Shown here piece after piece: positions 1 through 10,761 of a stretch of 64,000 nt of DNA (within the stretch, counting starts at the first letter, position 1; the number at the start of each line of letters is the position of its first letter). This stretch comes from Echiichthys vipera (Eukaryota > Chordata > Actinopteri > Perciformes > Trachinidae), in NCBI GenBank assembly GCA_963691815.1, contig OY829661.1, positions 23,588,500 through 23,652,499 on the forward strand, read 5' to 3'. A model generated the notes under the pieces. It ran no database searches. It had not been told where the DNA came from and saw only the letters and a list, made by a program, of their open reading frames with translations. The translations under genes and the position numbers were made by a program.

Positions 1-1477
1 AGAGGGTACTTGTTGAGGTGCCACTTATCGGTAAACGCTTGTAACAAAATATCAAACTGTCGTCCCCGAGCAGCCAAATCTAGAGTCATTTTAGTAGCAC
101 GGAAAAGAAAAAGGAGGAAAAAAGCTGTAGCAGATGCAGTGTAATTGCCCGTCTTCTAAAGCTTTTCTCCACCAGAGGAAAAAAAAAGGGAAAGAACGAG
201 CGAGAGAGACAGCGAGTACGGTGGAGGTGACGAGAGGGAAAAAAAGCATGAAAAAACCCTGAAAACTAAACAACACACCGCCACACATCATATGAAACCG
301 AGAAATTACCAACAGGTTTTGTCAAAACAAGCAAATCCTTCGATCAAGCAAAGCTGACGCTGTGATCCAAACAGAGAAATCTTAATGTACACCTTAATAA
401 TGCATGTAATTATAGTTTTAATTCACCATCTGGCTCTTTGTATACTAAGGGCTGTCCACAGTGGGCCTGTAAATCCTACACTGTGTTACAGATGAAACGT
501 TAGTCTGGCTGTTCCCAGCGTTATGGCAACTAGAGCAGCTTCTGATGGAATATTAAATATAGGAGACTCTAATAATGGATCCCTGCAACATTTCTCACAT
601 CTCCTCTCTACACATGCTCTTTCCGGGGCGTCTACTCGGTCTACGGTGCTTCACACGCCGACATAAGAGTTAACAGAACAAATGGAACACGTGTATTTGA
701 TTCAAACTACCATTGTTCTCCCCTAGGAGCCACATCTCTTTGGCCCTCACTGTCCATCAACGGACAAAAGGTGGTAGGGCAATGAGGGAGCGTGGAAAAG
801 ATGGAGGAATTCAGAAAGGCAAACAGCTGGTAATTATAGAGGGAGAGATGGTACGTGAGCTGAAGTGACATTTGTTAATATGTAAAGTATATTTTTAATT
901 TGCATTTGAGTAGGGGATGGATGGGGATGGGAGGTAAGGAGGGGGAGAATGCTGAGAGGAATGGGGGTGAGTGACAGAAATATGATGAGACAAGCTGAAA
1001 AGGTTTTACTGGAACCATGTTAGAGATGGAGTAGAGGAGAATTCGATTACGGCAGTGGTTAGCCACCTGTTTCAGTCTGTCTTGTGAGGGAAAAATCAAA
1101 CTCATGCACTTTTCATGGGAATTTAATATATGTATTTCATTTTCATTTCAGTACGCAGAGTGGACACAAATGGCAAAATTGTAAGCCTTATTAGCATGAG
1201 GCTGTTATCACAATCATGGCTCCCACAGTATGTGTTTATATACCACTGATTTGCTTTGGCGACTTCATTCATCATAGAAGAAACTTAATTGCTGCCTGAT
1301 TATGTTCACTGGCAATCTTTTAAATCTTTTTTTAAAACCAATCAAGGAACTTGGCTATCTTTATACTTCACACAAGTTACAGGGAGGTCGTCAGGTTTGA
1401 TGAGAATTGGATAAACACTTTACTTATTTAGAGGGGGACAATGCCCATTTTCAAAAATGCAACGGTACCCTTATGGT
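1..1477. other. non-coding stretch, no gene seen
   Basis: No plausible coding region, RNA gene or recognisable mobile element. The + strand is strongly purine-rich around 95-260 and 890-970, which creates short spurious reading frames on the minus strand. There are no splice-bounded conserved peptides that I can recognise. The right edge abuts a GAA array and the first SINE copy. Confidence 0.6.
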
Positions 1478-1500
1478 GAGAAGAAGAAGAAGAAGAAGAA
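1478..1500. repeat. (GAA)n microsatellite at a SINE 3' end
   Basis: About seven GAA units. On the minus strand this is (TTC)n, the same tail motif that ends the SINE copies at 2191 and 2923, so it is best read as the expanded 3' tail of SINE copy A. In copy A the LINE-like block that should sit between tail and body (the GGGACAAATAAAG segment) is missing, so the array joins the body directly. Confidence 0.8.
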
Positions 1501-1806
1501 TCACTCTGTTATTATTATTATCTTTCATGTTACACACACAACAGGCCTGAAATACACACTCATGCACAGACAGGACCTATATACATGTAATTAATGGAGA
1601 GATGTCAGAGCGAGGGGTCTGCCAGTGACCAGCGCCCCTAGAAGTTGGGGGTTCGGTGCCTCACTCAACAGCACCTCGGCAGTGCCCAGGAGATGAACTG
1701 GCACCTCTCCAGCCACCAGTCCACGCTCCATTCATGGTCCACACAGGGACTCGAACCGGCGACCCTCCGATTCCCAGTCGAGTCACCTATGTACTCGGCT
1801 GACCCA
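1480..1806 (-). mobile_element. tRNA-headed SINE, copy A
   Basis: Read on the minus strand, the 5' end near 1806 starts with a tRNA-like head: a degenerate A box (CAGCCGAGTACATAGG) and a good B box (GGTTCGAGTCCC, near 1745-1757). A central block with TGAGTGAGGCACCGAACCCC follows, then an AT-rich 3' region ending in a TTC tail. Head, core and LINE-like tail is the standard layout of tRNA-derived SINEs. Compared with copies B and C, copy A has lost about 38 bp of the 3' LINE-like segment. The family name is not assigned; three other copies in the window (2191, 2923, 23991) share the body. Confidence 0.8.
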
Positions 1807-2257
1807 AGTGTCCACATTGTATTTTATTCTGGTAGAAATCCCTGGCCAGGTGCCCGTGGGTTTTGGTTCAGTGACAGCATTCTGATTCTGATTTACGGTA
1901 GCTACTGTAGGTAGCAACACAGCTAACAACAAGCTTATAATGTGTGAGTAAAGCACATCACTGAGCAGCATTATGGTTCCTTCAAAACACATTTGCTGTT
2001 GCACATTCATATTTAAGAGAAAGTCGGTCAAACTGTGAATCAGAATGGACTTTGTAAACACTTCTATAAATATTGCAGTCCATCAGAGAGAAATTAGCCC
2101 TTTATTTTTTACCATGCATATCTCAGCCCACTATCCTGTGGAATTAGGCTCCACTAGCAAACCTAATAAGCCTGGCTGCAACTCGATATAGAAGAAGAAG
2201 AATTCCTTTATTTGTCCCGCAATGGGGAAATTCAATTTTCACTCTATTATTAATTTT
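1526..2257. repeat. 732-bp tandem duplication, unit 1
   Basis: This segment is repeated immediately downstream at a constant offset of 732 bp. It comprises most of a SINE plus about 385 bp of flanking spacer. By eye the two units differ at one base (T at 1792, G at 2524). The flanking spacer contains no gene. Near-identity implies a very recent duplication or an assembly artefact. Confidence 0.9.
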
Positions 2258-2538
2258 CATGTTACACACACAACAGGCCTGAAATACACACTCATGCACA
2301 GACAGGACCTATATACATGTAATTAATGGAGAGATGTCAGAGCGAGGGGTCTGCCAGTGACCAGCGCCCCTAGAAGTTGGGGGTTCGGTGCCTCACTCAA
2401 CAGCACCTCGGCAGTGCCCAGGAGATGAACTGGCACCTCTCCAGCCACCAGTCCACGCTCCATTCATGGTCCACACAGGGACTCGAACCGGCGACCCTCC
2501 GATTCCCAGTCGAGTCACCTATGGACTCGGCTGACCCA
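2191..2538 (-). mobile_element. tRNA-headed SINE, copy B
   Basis: Most complete copy in the window. Minus-strand order: A box-like CAGCCGAGTCCATAGG near 2525-2540, B box GGTTCGAGTCCC near 2477-2489, central GGCACCGAACCCC block, then the 3' segment ATTTCCCC..TGCGGGACAAATAAAGG and a TTC tail at 2191-2202. The 3' segment resembles the LINE tail at 14941-14966, suggesting which type of reverse transcriptase mobilised it. The body is essentially identical to copy A because both belong to the 732-bp duplication. Confidence 0.85.
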
Positions 2539-2989
2539 AGTGTCCACATTGTATTTTATTCTGGTAGAAATCCCTGGCCAGGTGCCCGTGGGTTTTGGTT
2601 CAGTGACAGCATTCTGATTCTGATTTACGGTAGCTACTGTAGGTAGCAACACAGCTAACAACAAGCTTATAATGTGTGAGTAAAGCACATCACTGAGCAG
2701 CATTATGGTTCCTTCAAAACACATTTGCTGTTGCACATTCATATTTAAGAGAAAGTCGGTCAAACTGTGAATCAGAATGGACTTTGTAAACACTTCTATA
2801 AATATTGCAGTCCATCAGAGAGAAATTAGCCCTTTATTTTTTACCATGCATATCTCAGCCCACTATCCTGTGGAATTAGGCTCCACTAGCAAACCTAATA
2901 AGCCTGGCTGCAACTCGATATAGAAGAAGAAGAATTCCTTTATTTGTCCCGCAATGGGGAAATTCAATTTTCACTCTATTATTAATTTT
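2258..2989. repeat. 732-bp tandem duplication, unit 2
   Basis: Second unit of the duplication starting at 1526. It runs from the 5' part of SINE B through the duplicated spacer to the 3' end of SINE C, so each junction lies inside a SINE. That arrangement is what unequal exchange between neighbouring SINE copies would leave. Copy C beyond the junction is visibly more diverged than A and B are from each other. Confidence 0.9.
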
Positions 2990-3196
2990 CATGTTACACA
3001 CACACAGGCCCGAAATACACACACATGCACAGACAGGACCTATATACATGCAATTAATGGAGAGATTTTTGAGCGAGGGGGCTGCCAGTGACCGGCAGTT
3101 GGGGGTTCGGTGCCTTGCTCAACAGAGATGAACTGGCACCTCTCCAGCCACCAGTCCACGCTCCATTCATGGTCCACACAGGGACTCGAACCAGCA
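2923..3196 (-). mobile_element. tRNA-headed SINE, copy C, 5'-truncated
   Basis: Minus-strand copy with the same TTC tail, GGGACAAATAAAG segment and body as copies A and B. It has substitutions and two internal deletions, one of them removing part of the GGCACTGCCGAGGTG region. It stops in the B box region near 3190, so the A box half of the tRNA-like head is absent. 5' truncation is typical of target-primed retroposition. Confidence 0.8.
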
Positions 3197-4920
3197 ATAT
3201 TTAATGGGAGCATCGAGCTTGTATTTTTGGGGCCAGTGATAAAACGTCAGGAGAGATTTTTTTGTGATAGTCAAACGTATGCTGTTGTCCACATCCAGTG
3301 TGTTGTGTGCCTTTGTTCTGATGGTGACCAGACTGCTGAGAGCTGTCTGACAGTGGCCAAAAGCAAGAAGCATGTGTTGTTTTGGGAATCACAATGTCAA
3401 CTGGTTCTTTTACAAACCAAAACCATTTGTAACCACATTCATCTTTTGCAAGGAAAATGTTCCATCATGTGGTGAAATACACCCATATTCCCTGACAGCA
3501 TGCTCTTGTTTGTCTCGTTGTACACACTGGATGTCTGGCAGGTATGATGGGAAACTTCTTTCCACCACTTTCTGATCAGAAAGTACCTTGTTTGATTTTT
3601 GATTTTGCACCCTGAGAGAGATGTTTGCTCACCAGGAGTTATCGGTGTGTCATGCGGTGAAACAGCCGGCAGCGGGGAGCCACCTTCAATCAGCTATTAA
3701 AGCCCTTTTGTTTCCTCATCGTGGAGGCACCTCGATTTTGTACAGAGTGCAGCTACATTACCATAGGGAAGGTTGGGCTCGTGAGCGTGTATTAACTGCA
3801 CAGAACATATTTTCTTCTGGTGTGGTTGTATGATATTTGCATAATAATGTCTTGTTTCAAATTGGTTTTCTCCGTGTGCTGATATATACAATGAGTGCTG
3901 CCTCCTCTGCAGTGGCGGCGCTCCAACTAAATAGAAAACTTCGTCATTGCATTGTTATCGTTCTCTGGCATTTGGAAACTTTCCTTTTACGGTGCTTGCC
4001 ACCTGTGGTCCATGTTATTTCTTTTTTTGATTCAACAGATGCCTGCTTTGAGTCGCTTTCTGCCTTTCTGCCCATTTCGAAGGGCTTTAGTAATCCGACT
4101 TTTTCATTTGCAGAGGTACACTTTAATTTCCCACCTCAAAGGACATTAGTTCTAGAATCTGCATTGCTTCTATGAGGCCTAATATATATATATACACTGT
4201 ATATATATTTATTACGTTAAGCAAATGCATCAAAACTTAAGAAAATGCTTCCTGTATTACATGAACACCAGGTGATTGCAGTGCATAGAAGATGTCTGTG
4301 GTAATTGGGGGATCTATTGGAACAGATCAACCACAGGATGGGGGAAACAGCAGCTAATTCATAGAAATAAGATAGGATTTTACTTGCCGGGGCTGATGTT
4401 TTTTTTTTTAATTACTGGTGGGGCTATGGCCCCATCTAGCCCTAGCCTAACTCCACATATGCCTTGAGAGATAGAAGGCTAATTTTATGAATTAAATTTG
4501 TGTATTCATCCCAGAGTTTGCGAACAGAAATAGATAAAATACTACTACTTTGCTCCTTAAATCAAGAAGGCCTCCTGTGAATCTGTGGTTGGAAACCACT
4601 TCATGGTTTCTGGGGCAAATGGAAAGAACAAGGAGAGATAGGAGGACTCTTGCAGAGAGCTGGAAGCAGCCCTTCAATATCTTTGATAAGTGCTTTCAGC
4701 AAAGCAAAACTGGCAATGTACTGTTTTAGAAAAAGGTTGTGTCATCTCTCCTCTCACTCCCTGGATCACTTCGCCTGTTCTTTCCTTTTCTCACGCAATA
4801 CCAAGGAGATTCTATTTTTTTTTACTTTACATAGATGCTATCGAAAGAATCAGTGTGAGGACACATCAAATTAATGTGCAGCAGCCCCATCCAGCCCGGT
4901 CACCTGAAAAAACTCCAGGT
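3197..4920. other. non-coding stretch, no gene seen
   Basis: No gene or element recognised. Open frames of 60-120 codons occur on both strands but show no known motif and overlap one another. A short TA-rich palindrome lies at 4182-4210, and a T-run at 4400-4410. Confidence 0.5.
4182..4210. repeat. palindromic (TA)n tract
   Basis: Two TA runs flank ACACTGT, giving a self-complementary AT-rich tract (TATATATACA / TGTATATATA). It could extrude as a cruciform; otherwise it is a simple repeat. Confidence 0.7.
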
Positions 4921-5105
4921 TGGCATTGTATGTTTCTGCAGACCACAGAAATGTTGATATGAAATGCTTTTGCCACCCTTGTGTCTGTTTGACAGGCACC
5001 AGGCTTTTAACTGTCAGCAAGGGCTCCAGAATTCAGGTGATGTTGTATAACAAGCCTGAAACTCCACTTAGGAAGGAGGTCGGGGTGGATGGTCACACGC
5101 ATTCA

Positions 5106-5161
<56 letters not shown>

Positions 5162-5703
5162 CACTTTCCCCTGGGAGATTGCAGTTTGTGTCCCATCCTA
5201 CGTGAAAGTGAAACTTTATTCCATAACAGACCTAAAGCATGTAGTTTTGTTGTCTAATGTCCAAACAATACGGGCTGTTTACGTGGTGCAGCTACATAAC
5301 TACATAGAACTGTGTAGAAACACAAGTATAGTTAAAATGATTAAAATACATACCTCATTCTACCAGAGGACAATGCGAGGCAGCAGAGCTTTCAAACCTT
5401 GCAGCACCAATTTGAAATTTAAAAGTCAGTGGCACACAGTAAGACTGGCAGCAGCCACACATGATAGATGATAGAGTCTGTGTAGCAGGTAAAAAACCCA
5501 CCCTACAAATGCTGCACGTAAACCCTAACCATGTAATTTTGATGCCTAAACCCAAGTAAGTAACATTCGTATGGGATCAGTTTTAACCACGTGTTAAAAC
5601 TGCGACCGTGGAGCATCAAAGAGTGTGGGTACGTGCCATGTTACAGCGGTTCAGAAACATTGGTATTCAACGTATCTGTGGTTTGCATAAATGTACAATG
5701 CCA
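4921..5703. mobile_element. non-autonomous element with inverted arms
   Basis: The left arm (4921-4965, with TGCAGACCACAGAAATGTTG) is the approximate reverse complement of the right arm (5652-5703, with CAACGTATCTGTGGTTTGCA). Arms are about 45-50 bp at roughly 80% identity by eye. The interior is non-coding and carries an ACGC array. The arms resemble a dispersed teleost repeat that I recognise but cannot name. No clear target-site duplication was found, so the exact ends are uncertain. Confidence 0.6.
5105..5163. repeat. (CGCA)n microsatellite
   Basis: About fifteen near-perfect tetranucleotide units. Being alternating purine-pyrimidine and CpG-containing, it is both Z-DNA-prone and mutable. 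It lies inside the inverted-arm element at 4921-5703. Confidence 0.95.
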
Positions 5704-7063
5704 CATCAGTCAAAATAAAAATATATAAATGCAGCTTTTTTTTCCCAAAAAACAATTCCTCCTTCACACTTTTGATCTTAGTTAGCTTCAAATGGAATAA
5801 TGTTTTAGTTAAGATTAACTTTAACATAAAGTAACCTTGAATCATTCAGTAAAAGGCATACAGGCTCTACTTTAGGAGTATGAGTAGTCCACTATTGTTA
5901 CCTGGTTATTGTTCCACTGTACATCCAACACAAGCCTTGGATGCATGCATTTAATTGCATCCATCGCAAATGTTTTAAAAGCACTTAAATATTCAAGTTA
6001 TATATTGACCTAAATTGACTAATTGTAAACGCTTGAAACACTTTTGTCCTTGCATTGTGAGCTCAGCCTCAGCAGCTGTGCTCTGGGGCCGATGCAGAAC
6101 TATAATATAACGCATGGTTTTTCTATCCCTTGATGCCGATGGTGGCTAAGAGCCAAAAGTAAAAACATAGCGATTCCTTTAACTGGCGAAGGAGATACGA
6201 TATATTTGTGTGTACGGCGTGTGATTTATCTGCAAAGACTTTTTTCACAGCTTTGTTGTGTCTGAGGCTCAGTCATAAATCACACGGCTTTAGAGAGATG
6301 CGGTGCGGTGATTTTAAAGAGGCCACACTAAAAGAACATTTTTTTGTGAGCTGAGAACATCTCTTAGGGCAATTCAGAGCAGATCTGAAAAATACCACCT
6401 CCCAGAATTCTGCACAGGCACACACCTGGAGGCACTGTTATGTGGGGAGCTGTATTAATCTGGAACACATCCACTCTATAACACCACCACGACGTGTTAT
6501 TCACACACACACACAGGTGAATTCAAGGTAGATTCCAATTGATAGCGACTGAAAATAACAGGACACCTTCAGGATAACTCTTTTGCTCCCACATTATTAG
6601 GAAATGTTTGTTTAATGTTTGTTTACTCCGTCGTTGCACATAAAGGCAGAATAACCTGTAGTCATAGCTCATGCAATTTTATTGAGGGTAAAATGTCTAT
6701 CTCATGGGGATGAAATCTTTGCACGAATAAACAACTATCAGCTCAGTTTCTTTATACTTAGTGTAGTCTGGCTCAATGGATGTATAAGGCCTGATCTCTG
6801 GTGCCCTCTCACACACCAGATGTCAAGTCCCCTCCCCTATCTCCGCCATATATTTCACAAGGGCACTGCCGGCTTAATGCAGCCCGAGACCAGAGTGATT
6901 GGTTTAAAGACCACACCATACTCTGCAATGCTGTGAGATTCAATCACATTTTATTCATAGCATCAACTCATGGCAAAAGTTATCTCGGGAGACTGTCCAT
7001 ACAGAGAGCCAACAATGCCCCCATGAGCAAACAGCGAGTCGTAACAGCAACAGTGACTCGGAA
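5704..7063. other. non-coding stretch, no gene seen
   Basis: AT-rich unremarkable DNA. No coding region, RNA gene or repeat family recognised apart from a short CA run near 6503-6515. Confidence 0.5.
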
Positions 7064-7658
7064 GATTCAAGATTCAAGATTTAAGGAGCTTTATTTATCC
7101 CGAGGGACATTATTGTGCAACAGTTTCAATACAAAGGTGGGAAAGGGTCAGAGTGACAATAAGCTAACGTAAATCAAATCAAAAGAAAGCTAACATAAAA
7201 TAAATCAAACAGTTAACTAATGTCACAGAGTGCGAACGGGGGGTTGGGGTTAAACGTAGGTTTATACAATATACAACAATACGCCCTGTGCAGTTTAGCA
7301 GCAGATTGACATAAACTAAGTACAAACTGAATAAGTGATTAGGAGCGATAAGTGATAACAGTATTAAAGGTTTAGCAGCATTTCTTACTGAAATAAGTTA
7401 CAATACAACTGAATAAAGTGATGTAGTGATGATATAAAGTGATATAAAGTGACAAAGTGACATTTTTCTCAGGACACAGTGTCTCCACTGTTCCTGACCT
7501 GACCGGGGGGGAGATGAATTATAGAGTTTGATGGCCACCGGAAGAAAAGACTTCCTCCGGCGTTCAGTGTTACACCGAGGGAGAATGAGTCTGTGACTGA
7601 AACAGTGGCGATAAAAACCTCCCTGTAGCATGGACGTTAGGGGGCGTCTGCCTTGACC
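7064..7658 (-). pseudogene. LINE ORF2 C-terminus and 3' end (relic)
   Basis: On the minus strand, from about 7656 to 7515, a frame encodes residues including RRRKSFLPVAIKLYN. This matches the conserved extreme C-terminus of reverse-transcriptase ORF2 in L2/CR1/Rex-like LINEs (consensus of the type R.NSFIP.AIRLLN). It is followed by an AT-rich 3' UTR with repeated GTGATATAAAGTGA-like motifs and a tail GGGATAAATAAAG plus three TTGAATC-type units (7064-7086). Only the 3' end is present, as expected from 5'-truncated retroposition; no catalytic RT domain remains. Clade assignment is by motif only. Confidence 0.7.
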
Positions 7659-7659
7659 G

Positions 7660-7691
7660 GTGTGTGTGTGTGTGTGTGGGGGGGGGGGGGG
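7660..7691. repeat. (TG)n running into poly-G
   Basis: About ten TG units pass directly into thirteen or so G residues. It sits at the 5' boundary of the LINE relic. A mirror-image arrangement (poly-C then CA) occurs at 59414-59490. Confidence 0.95.
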
Positions 7692-8462
7692 TAGAGCCCC
7701 AGATAAGCACTGCAACCACAATAACATTAACATGATGATAACAGAATAACTGTGGCCGTGGATATACTAGAATGCTAAGAACTGTGACAAAATTAGGAGT
7801 TGTAATAATGGAAAATATGAATGATAATAGTTGTTGTAGCGTTGACCAATGCAACACCAACAGGTCCTGACTTGTCTCATTCCGATCAATAGCTCAACCC
7901 TCTGGGTCCGGCAGTGTGAAACTATAAGTAGTGGAATGGAAAAACATGGTAGACATGTTTTTCCATTTTTCATGAATGCCTGCCTGGGAGCAGAGTCGGC
8001 AGAGACAGCGCTAGAACATGTTGTCCAGAGAGGAGGCAGTTCACATCATAAGGGCCAAGAGCAGTCAACAACATTAAAGTGAGGCTAGTGTTAGCAGCCC
8101 AAGTAACTTTTCAGTTTCCCCCAAACTACTCCTGGTTACTGGAACCATTTTTGATTTTATTTTGACGGACGTGCACCTACAGCATTATTTATAATAATTT
8201 AGAAGACAATCACCCAGGACTCAGCACCATTCCAATGAAACATCCATCCTCCTTAAGGACAAACCATGAATTCATCAACCTGAAAAAAAAAAGTATATAT
8301 TCCGAAGAATTTCTGATTCAGAAATGTACATAAAAATTGAATTATTTATCTCAGTTGGACTTTACTAGAAAAGTTACAGCCAAATCAAACTGACATTGAA
8401 TCACAGTGCATTGCATTGTGTATCTAGATATGGATTGGATCGTCTGGGAGAGCATTTCCCTT
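7692..8462. other. non-coding stretch with a perfect hairpin
   Basis: No gene seen. The sequence 7700-8080 looks element-like but I could not identify it. It contains the perfect inverted repeat at 7935-7967. Confidence 0.45.
7935..7967. repeat. perfect 14-bp inverted repeat, 5-nt loop
   Basis: AATGGAAAAACATG at 7935-7948 and its exact reverse complement at 7954-7967, separated by GTAGA. In RNA from either strand this would fold into a simple stem-loop. No T-run follows that would make it a terminator-like element, and it is too short for a pre-miRNA. Confidence 0.85.
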
Positions 8463-9027
8463 TGTCAGGCCCAGGCAGGAAAGAGGACTCAGATGCGGAG
8501 GTTTGCGGATCAACACTGAATTTATTTGCTTGACGACAAGAACGTGGCACCGAACAAATGCCCCAAACCAAAAATCACTCCGCACAGGAGGAACAAAACA
8601 AAAGTCGTCAGTAACAAAGTAAAGTACAAAATAAAGTTGCTCCAACCAGGAGGTAAAAACAATGGATAAACGAGAATTCAAAAATACTAAACTTACTTTG
8701 ACAAAACAAGGAATACTATCACCAGAGCGTGGAAACAAAGAACTCGATGGCATGAACAAGACTGTGGGGAAAAAAACGCTGGATACATTCGACACAAGGT
8801 ACGAAATAATCTGGCACGGAACAGGGGGGAAGACACGGACTTTATACACATGAGGGGGGGGGGAACCACAGGTGGAAACAACCGGGAATCAGGGAATGAC
8901 GTCAGACCGGTGACACAAGAGGAAGGGCAAGTGACCCGGAACGAGAGGAGAGTTATCTTTCAAAATAAAACAGGAAATTCACAAGACAAAAACCCAAAGA
9001 CAGGACAAACCTCACCGCGGCGTGACA
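8463..9027 (-). mobile_element. solo LTR of an LTR retrotransposon
   Basis: Read on the minus strand the 565-bp segment begins TGTCACGCC (9027) and ends GGCCTGACA (8463), i.e. TG...CA. A TATA-like GTATAAAG is at 8840-8850, and AATAAA at 8521-8526 lies about 58 nt before the 3' end. That order (U3, TATA, polyA signal, short U5) is the layout of an LTR. Flanking pentamers CCCTT and GCCTT match at 4 of 5 positions, consistent with a decayed 5-bp target duplication. No gag/pol or second LTR is present, so it is a solo LTR, probably Gypsy-type (inference). Confidence 0.65.
8840..8850 (-). promoter_or_regulatory. TATA-like box of the solo LTR
   Basis: Minus-strand TGTGTATAAAG about 180 bp into the LTR, the position expected for the U3 core promoter. 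Activity is unknown. Confidence 0.4.
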
Positions 9028-10607
9028 GCCTTTAAAAGACTTTTAAATGTGCAACACATTAAAATTGCAGAGAAACATTAAGTAATGTTGTGCTTTTATC
9101 CAAACCAGTGGAACCTGCATAATAACAGTCAGGTCCTCCATGTAATCCCTAAATCGCCTCATTAGTACACATAACATCTGTCATTATCTTTGTGTTAGAG
9201 CGATCGGATCTACAAACTGCCCCACTCACTTGCATGGATTTCAAAACGTAGCAGCTACATTGTGCATATTTCTCTCTAATGTACAAAACTAAGTAGAGCA
9301 GCGGTGTAAGAAATAACCTTCGCACATACGAGTGCTGAAAAAATAGTCTGAACCCACTCACCTCAGCATTGGCCACGCGGGTTATGTGCTGCTAATGAAG
9401 GCAAACAGCCACATCTTCACTTTAACGCGCCCCCCTTGCTATTCGTCTAACCTTTCTCCCTGCAAACGGTTTGAGATCCAATAAATGAATGTCTTACTAA
9501 TATATGAATGTCTTACTTACGACTACAGGTGCTAAAAGTATTCCCATGGTTACCAAAGCCCAGGAACATTGATTAGTTGTGTGGTGTGTCGGCTACTTGC
9601 AGAGCTAGAAAAATCACCAACTTTTTGTTTGTATGTTGTCTAGTTCATCACTGACTTATTATTGTTGTTAATAAATGTTGATTGGAATGCACTGCGGCTT
9701 ATTCAGACCTGATGTTGGAAGCGGTGGCACACTGTTGTCGTTTTTTGTACTAATAACAGGGTCGTTTTTACATGGATGATCAGAGAAACGAAATCACACC
9801 TGGGTCTCTCTCCCTCTTCCTCTTGGTCTCTGCATGTGCGATTGTTATGTGACAGATTTGTGCTTTGCCCTCCCACGTAACCTCACCTCTGCAGGAAAAT
9901 CACCTACATTGCTAAATTGGCAACCTCGACTCATATACCTACGTTTAGGATGTCTCCTGAAAGGAAACAGACTGCAATGCCCGCGACAGACAGGCTTTAT
10001 TGCTTTATTTACCCAAACACACTATTTTTAATGGTGCTGATGCAAAAAGAATGTAACATTTCTGTCCGTAGCTGCACTTTTTGATTTTCTATAGGTCCTT
10101 AGATGCTCTTTTTGTATTATGCTGCATATGGGATGTATGGTAGAGATTGGAAAGGTTCCCCTGTTAATGATTTGCAAGACAACTGAACTATTTCAGAATT
10201 GGTTGTGGGCATTAAGTTACACCAAAGCCGTTAAATCTGGGTCCAATCACCTCGTGTCCTTATTTGTTTGGTTTTCATACTAATTATTAAGTGCCAAGTC
10301 CGATATATTGGAGTTTTCAGGAACATCTTAAAAACTTGTAATGACTCTGATGTATCGTGAACGCGGCAATTACACATGAAATATTTCCCTTGTCAACTGT
10401 GACAAACAGATGTTAATTGAATAGAATTCTCTGCCATGCTGTGGTCGAAATCTGTTGCAGCTTTGTCAAAAAGATAGACATCACATACCTGCTCTGCTGG
10501 ACAGGGAGAATAAATGGGCTCCTTGCAGACATCCCAAATCTGATGTGCCATTTTGGCAGTGACATGCTGTGCTGTGGAGGACAAGACACAGGACACAATT
10601 GGAAAGT
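9028..10607. other. non-coding stretch, no gene seen
   Basis: No coding, RNA or repeat feature recognised. Reading frames are short and unconvincing. Confidence 0.5.
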
Positions 10608-10633
10608 GGTGTGGGTGTGCGTGTGTGCCTGCA

Positions 10634-10694
<61 letters not shown>

Positions 10695-10700
10695 ACGCGC

Positions 10701-10760
<60 letters not shown>
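10608..10760. repeat. long (TG)n array with CG-rich core
   Basis: About 150 bp of TG repeats interrupted by GTGCCTGCA, TATATG and a GCACGCGCGCG core near 10693-10702. The alternating CG core inside TG makes this one of the strongest Z-DNA candidates in the window. It creates several overlapping spurious Cys/Val or His/Thr reading frames. Confidence 0.97.

Positions 10761-10761
<1 letters not shown>

Noticed and set aside
1740..1760. tRNA gene on the minus strand (good B box)
   Set aside because: The A box is degenerate, no cloverleaf with a paired acceptor stem can be drawn, and the sequence continues into a SINE body. The same applies at 2477, 51344 and 54061.
1645..2646. Two identical 89-codon frames 732 bp apart, and matching 92-codon minus-strand frames
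   Set aside because: They are translations of SINE copies A and B and the duplicated spacer. The identity comes from the DNA duplication, not from protein constraint.
4920..5471. 183-codon open frame, + strand
   Set aside because: Crosses an inverted-arm mobile element and the ACGC array (THAR repeats). No recognisable protein.
7398..7733. Treating the minus-strand frame with RRRKSFLPVAIKLYN as a host gene
   Set aside because: The motif is a LINE ORF2 C-terminus followed by a LINE 3' UTR and tail, and the upstream RT domain is absent. Annotated as a relic instead.
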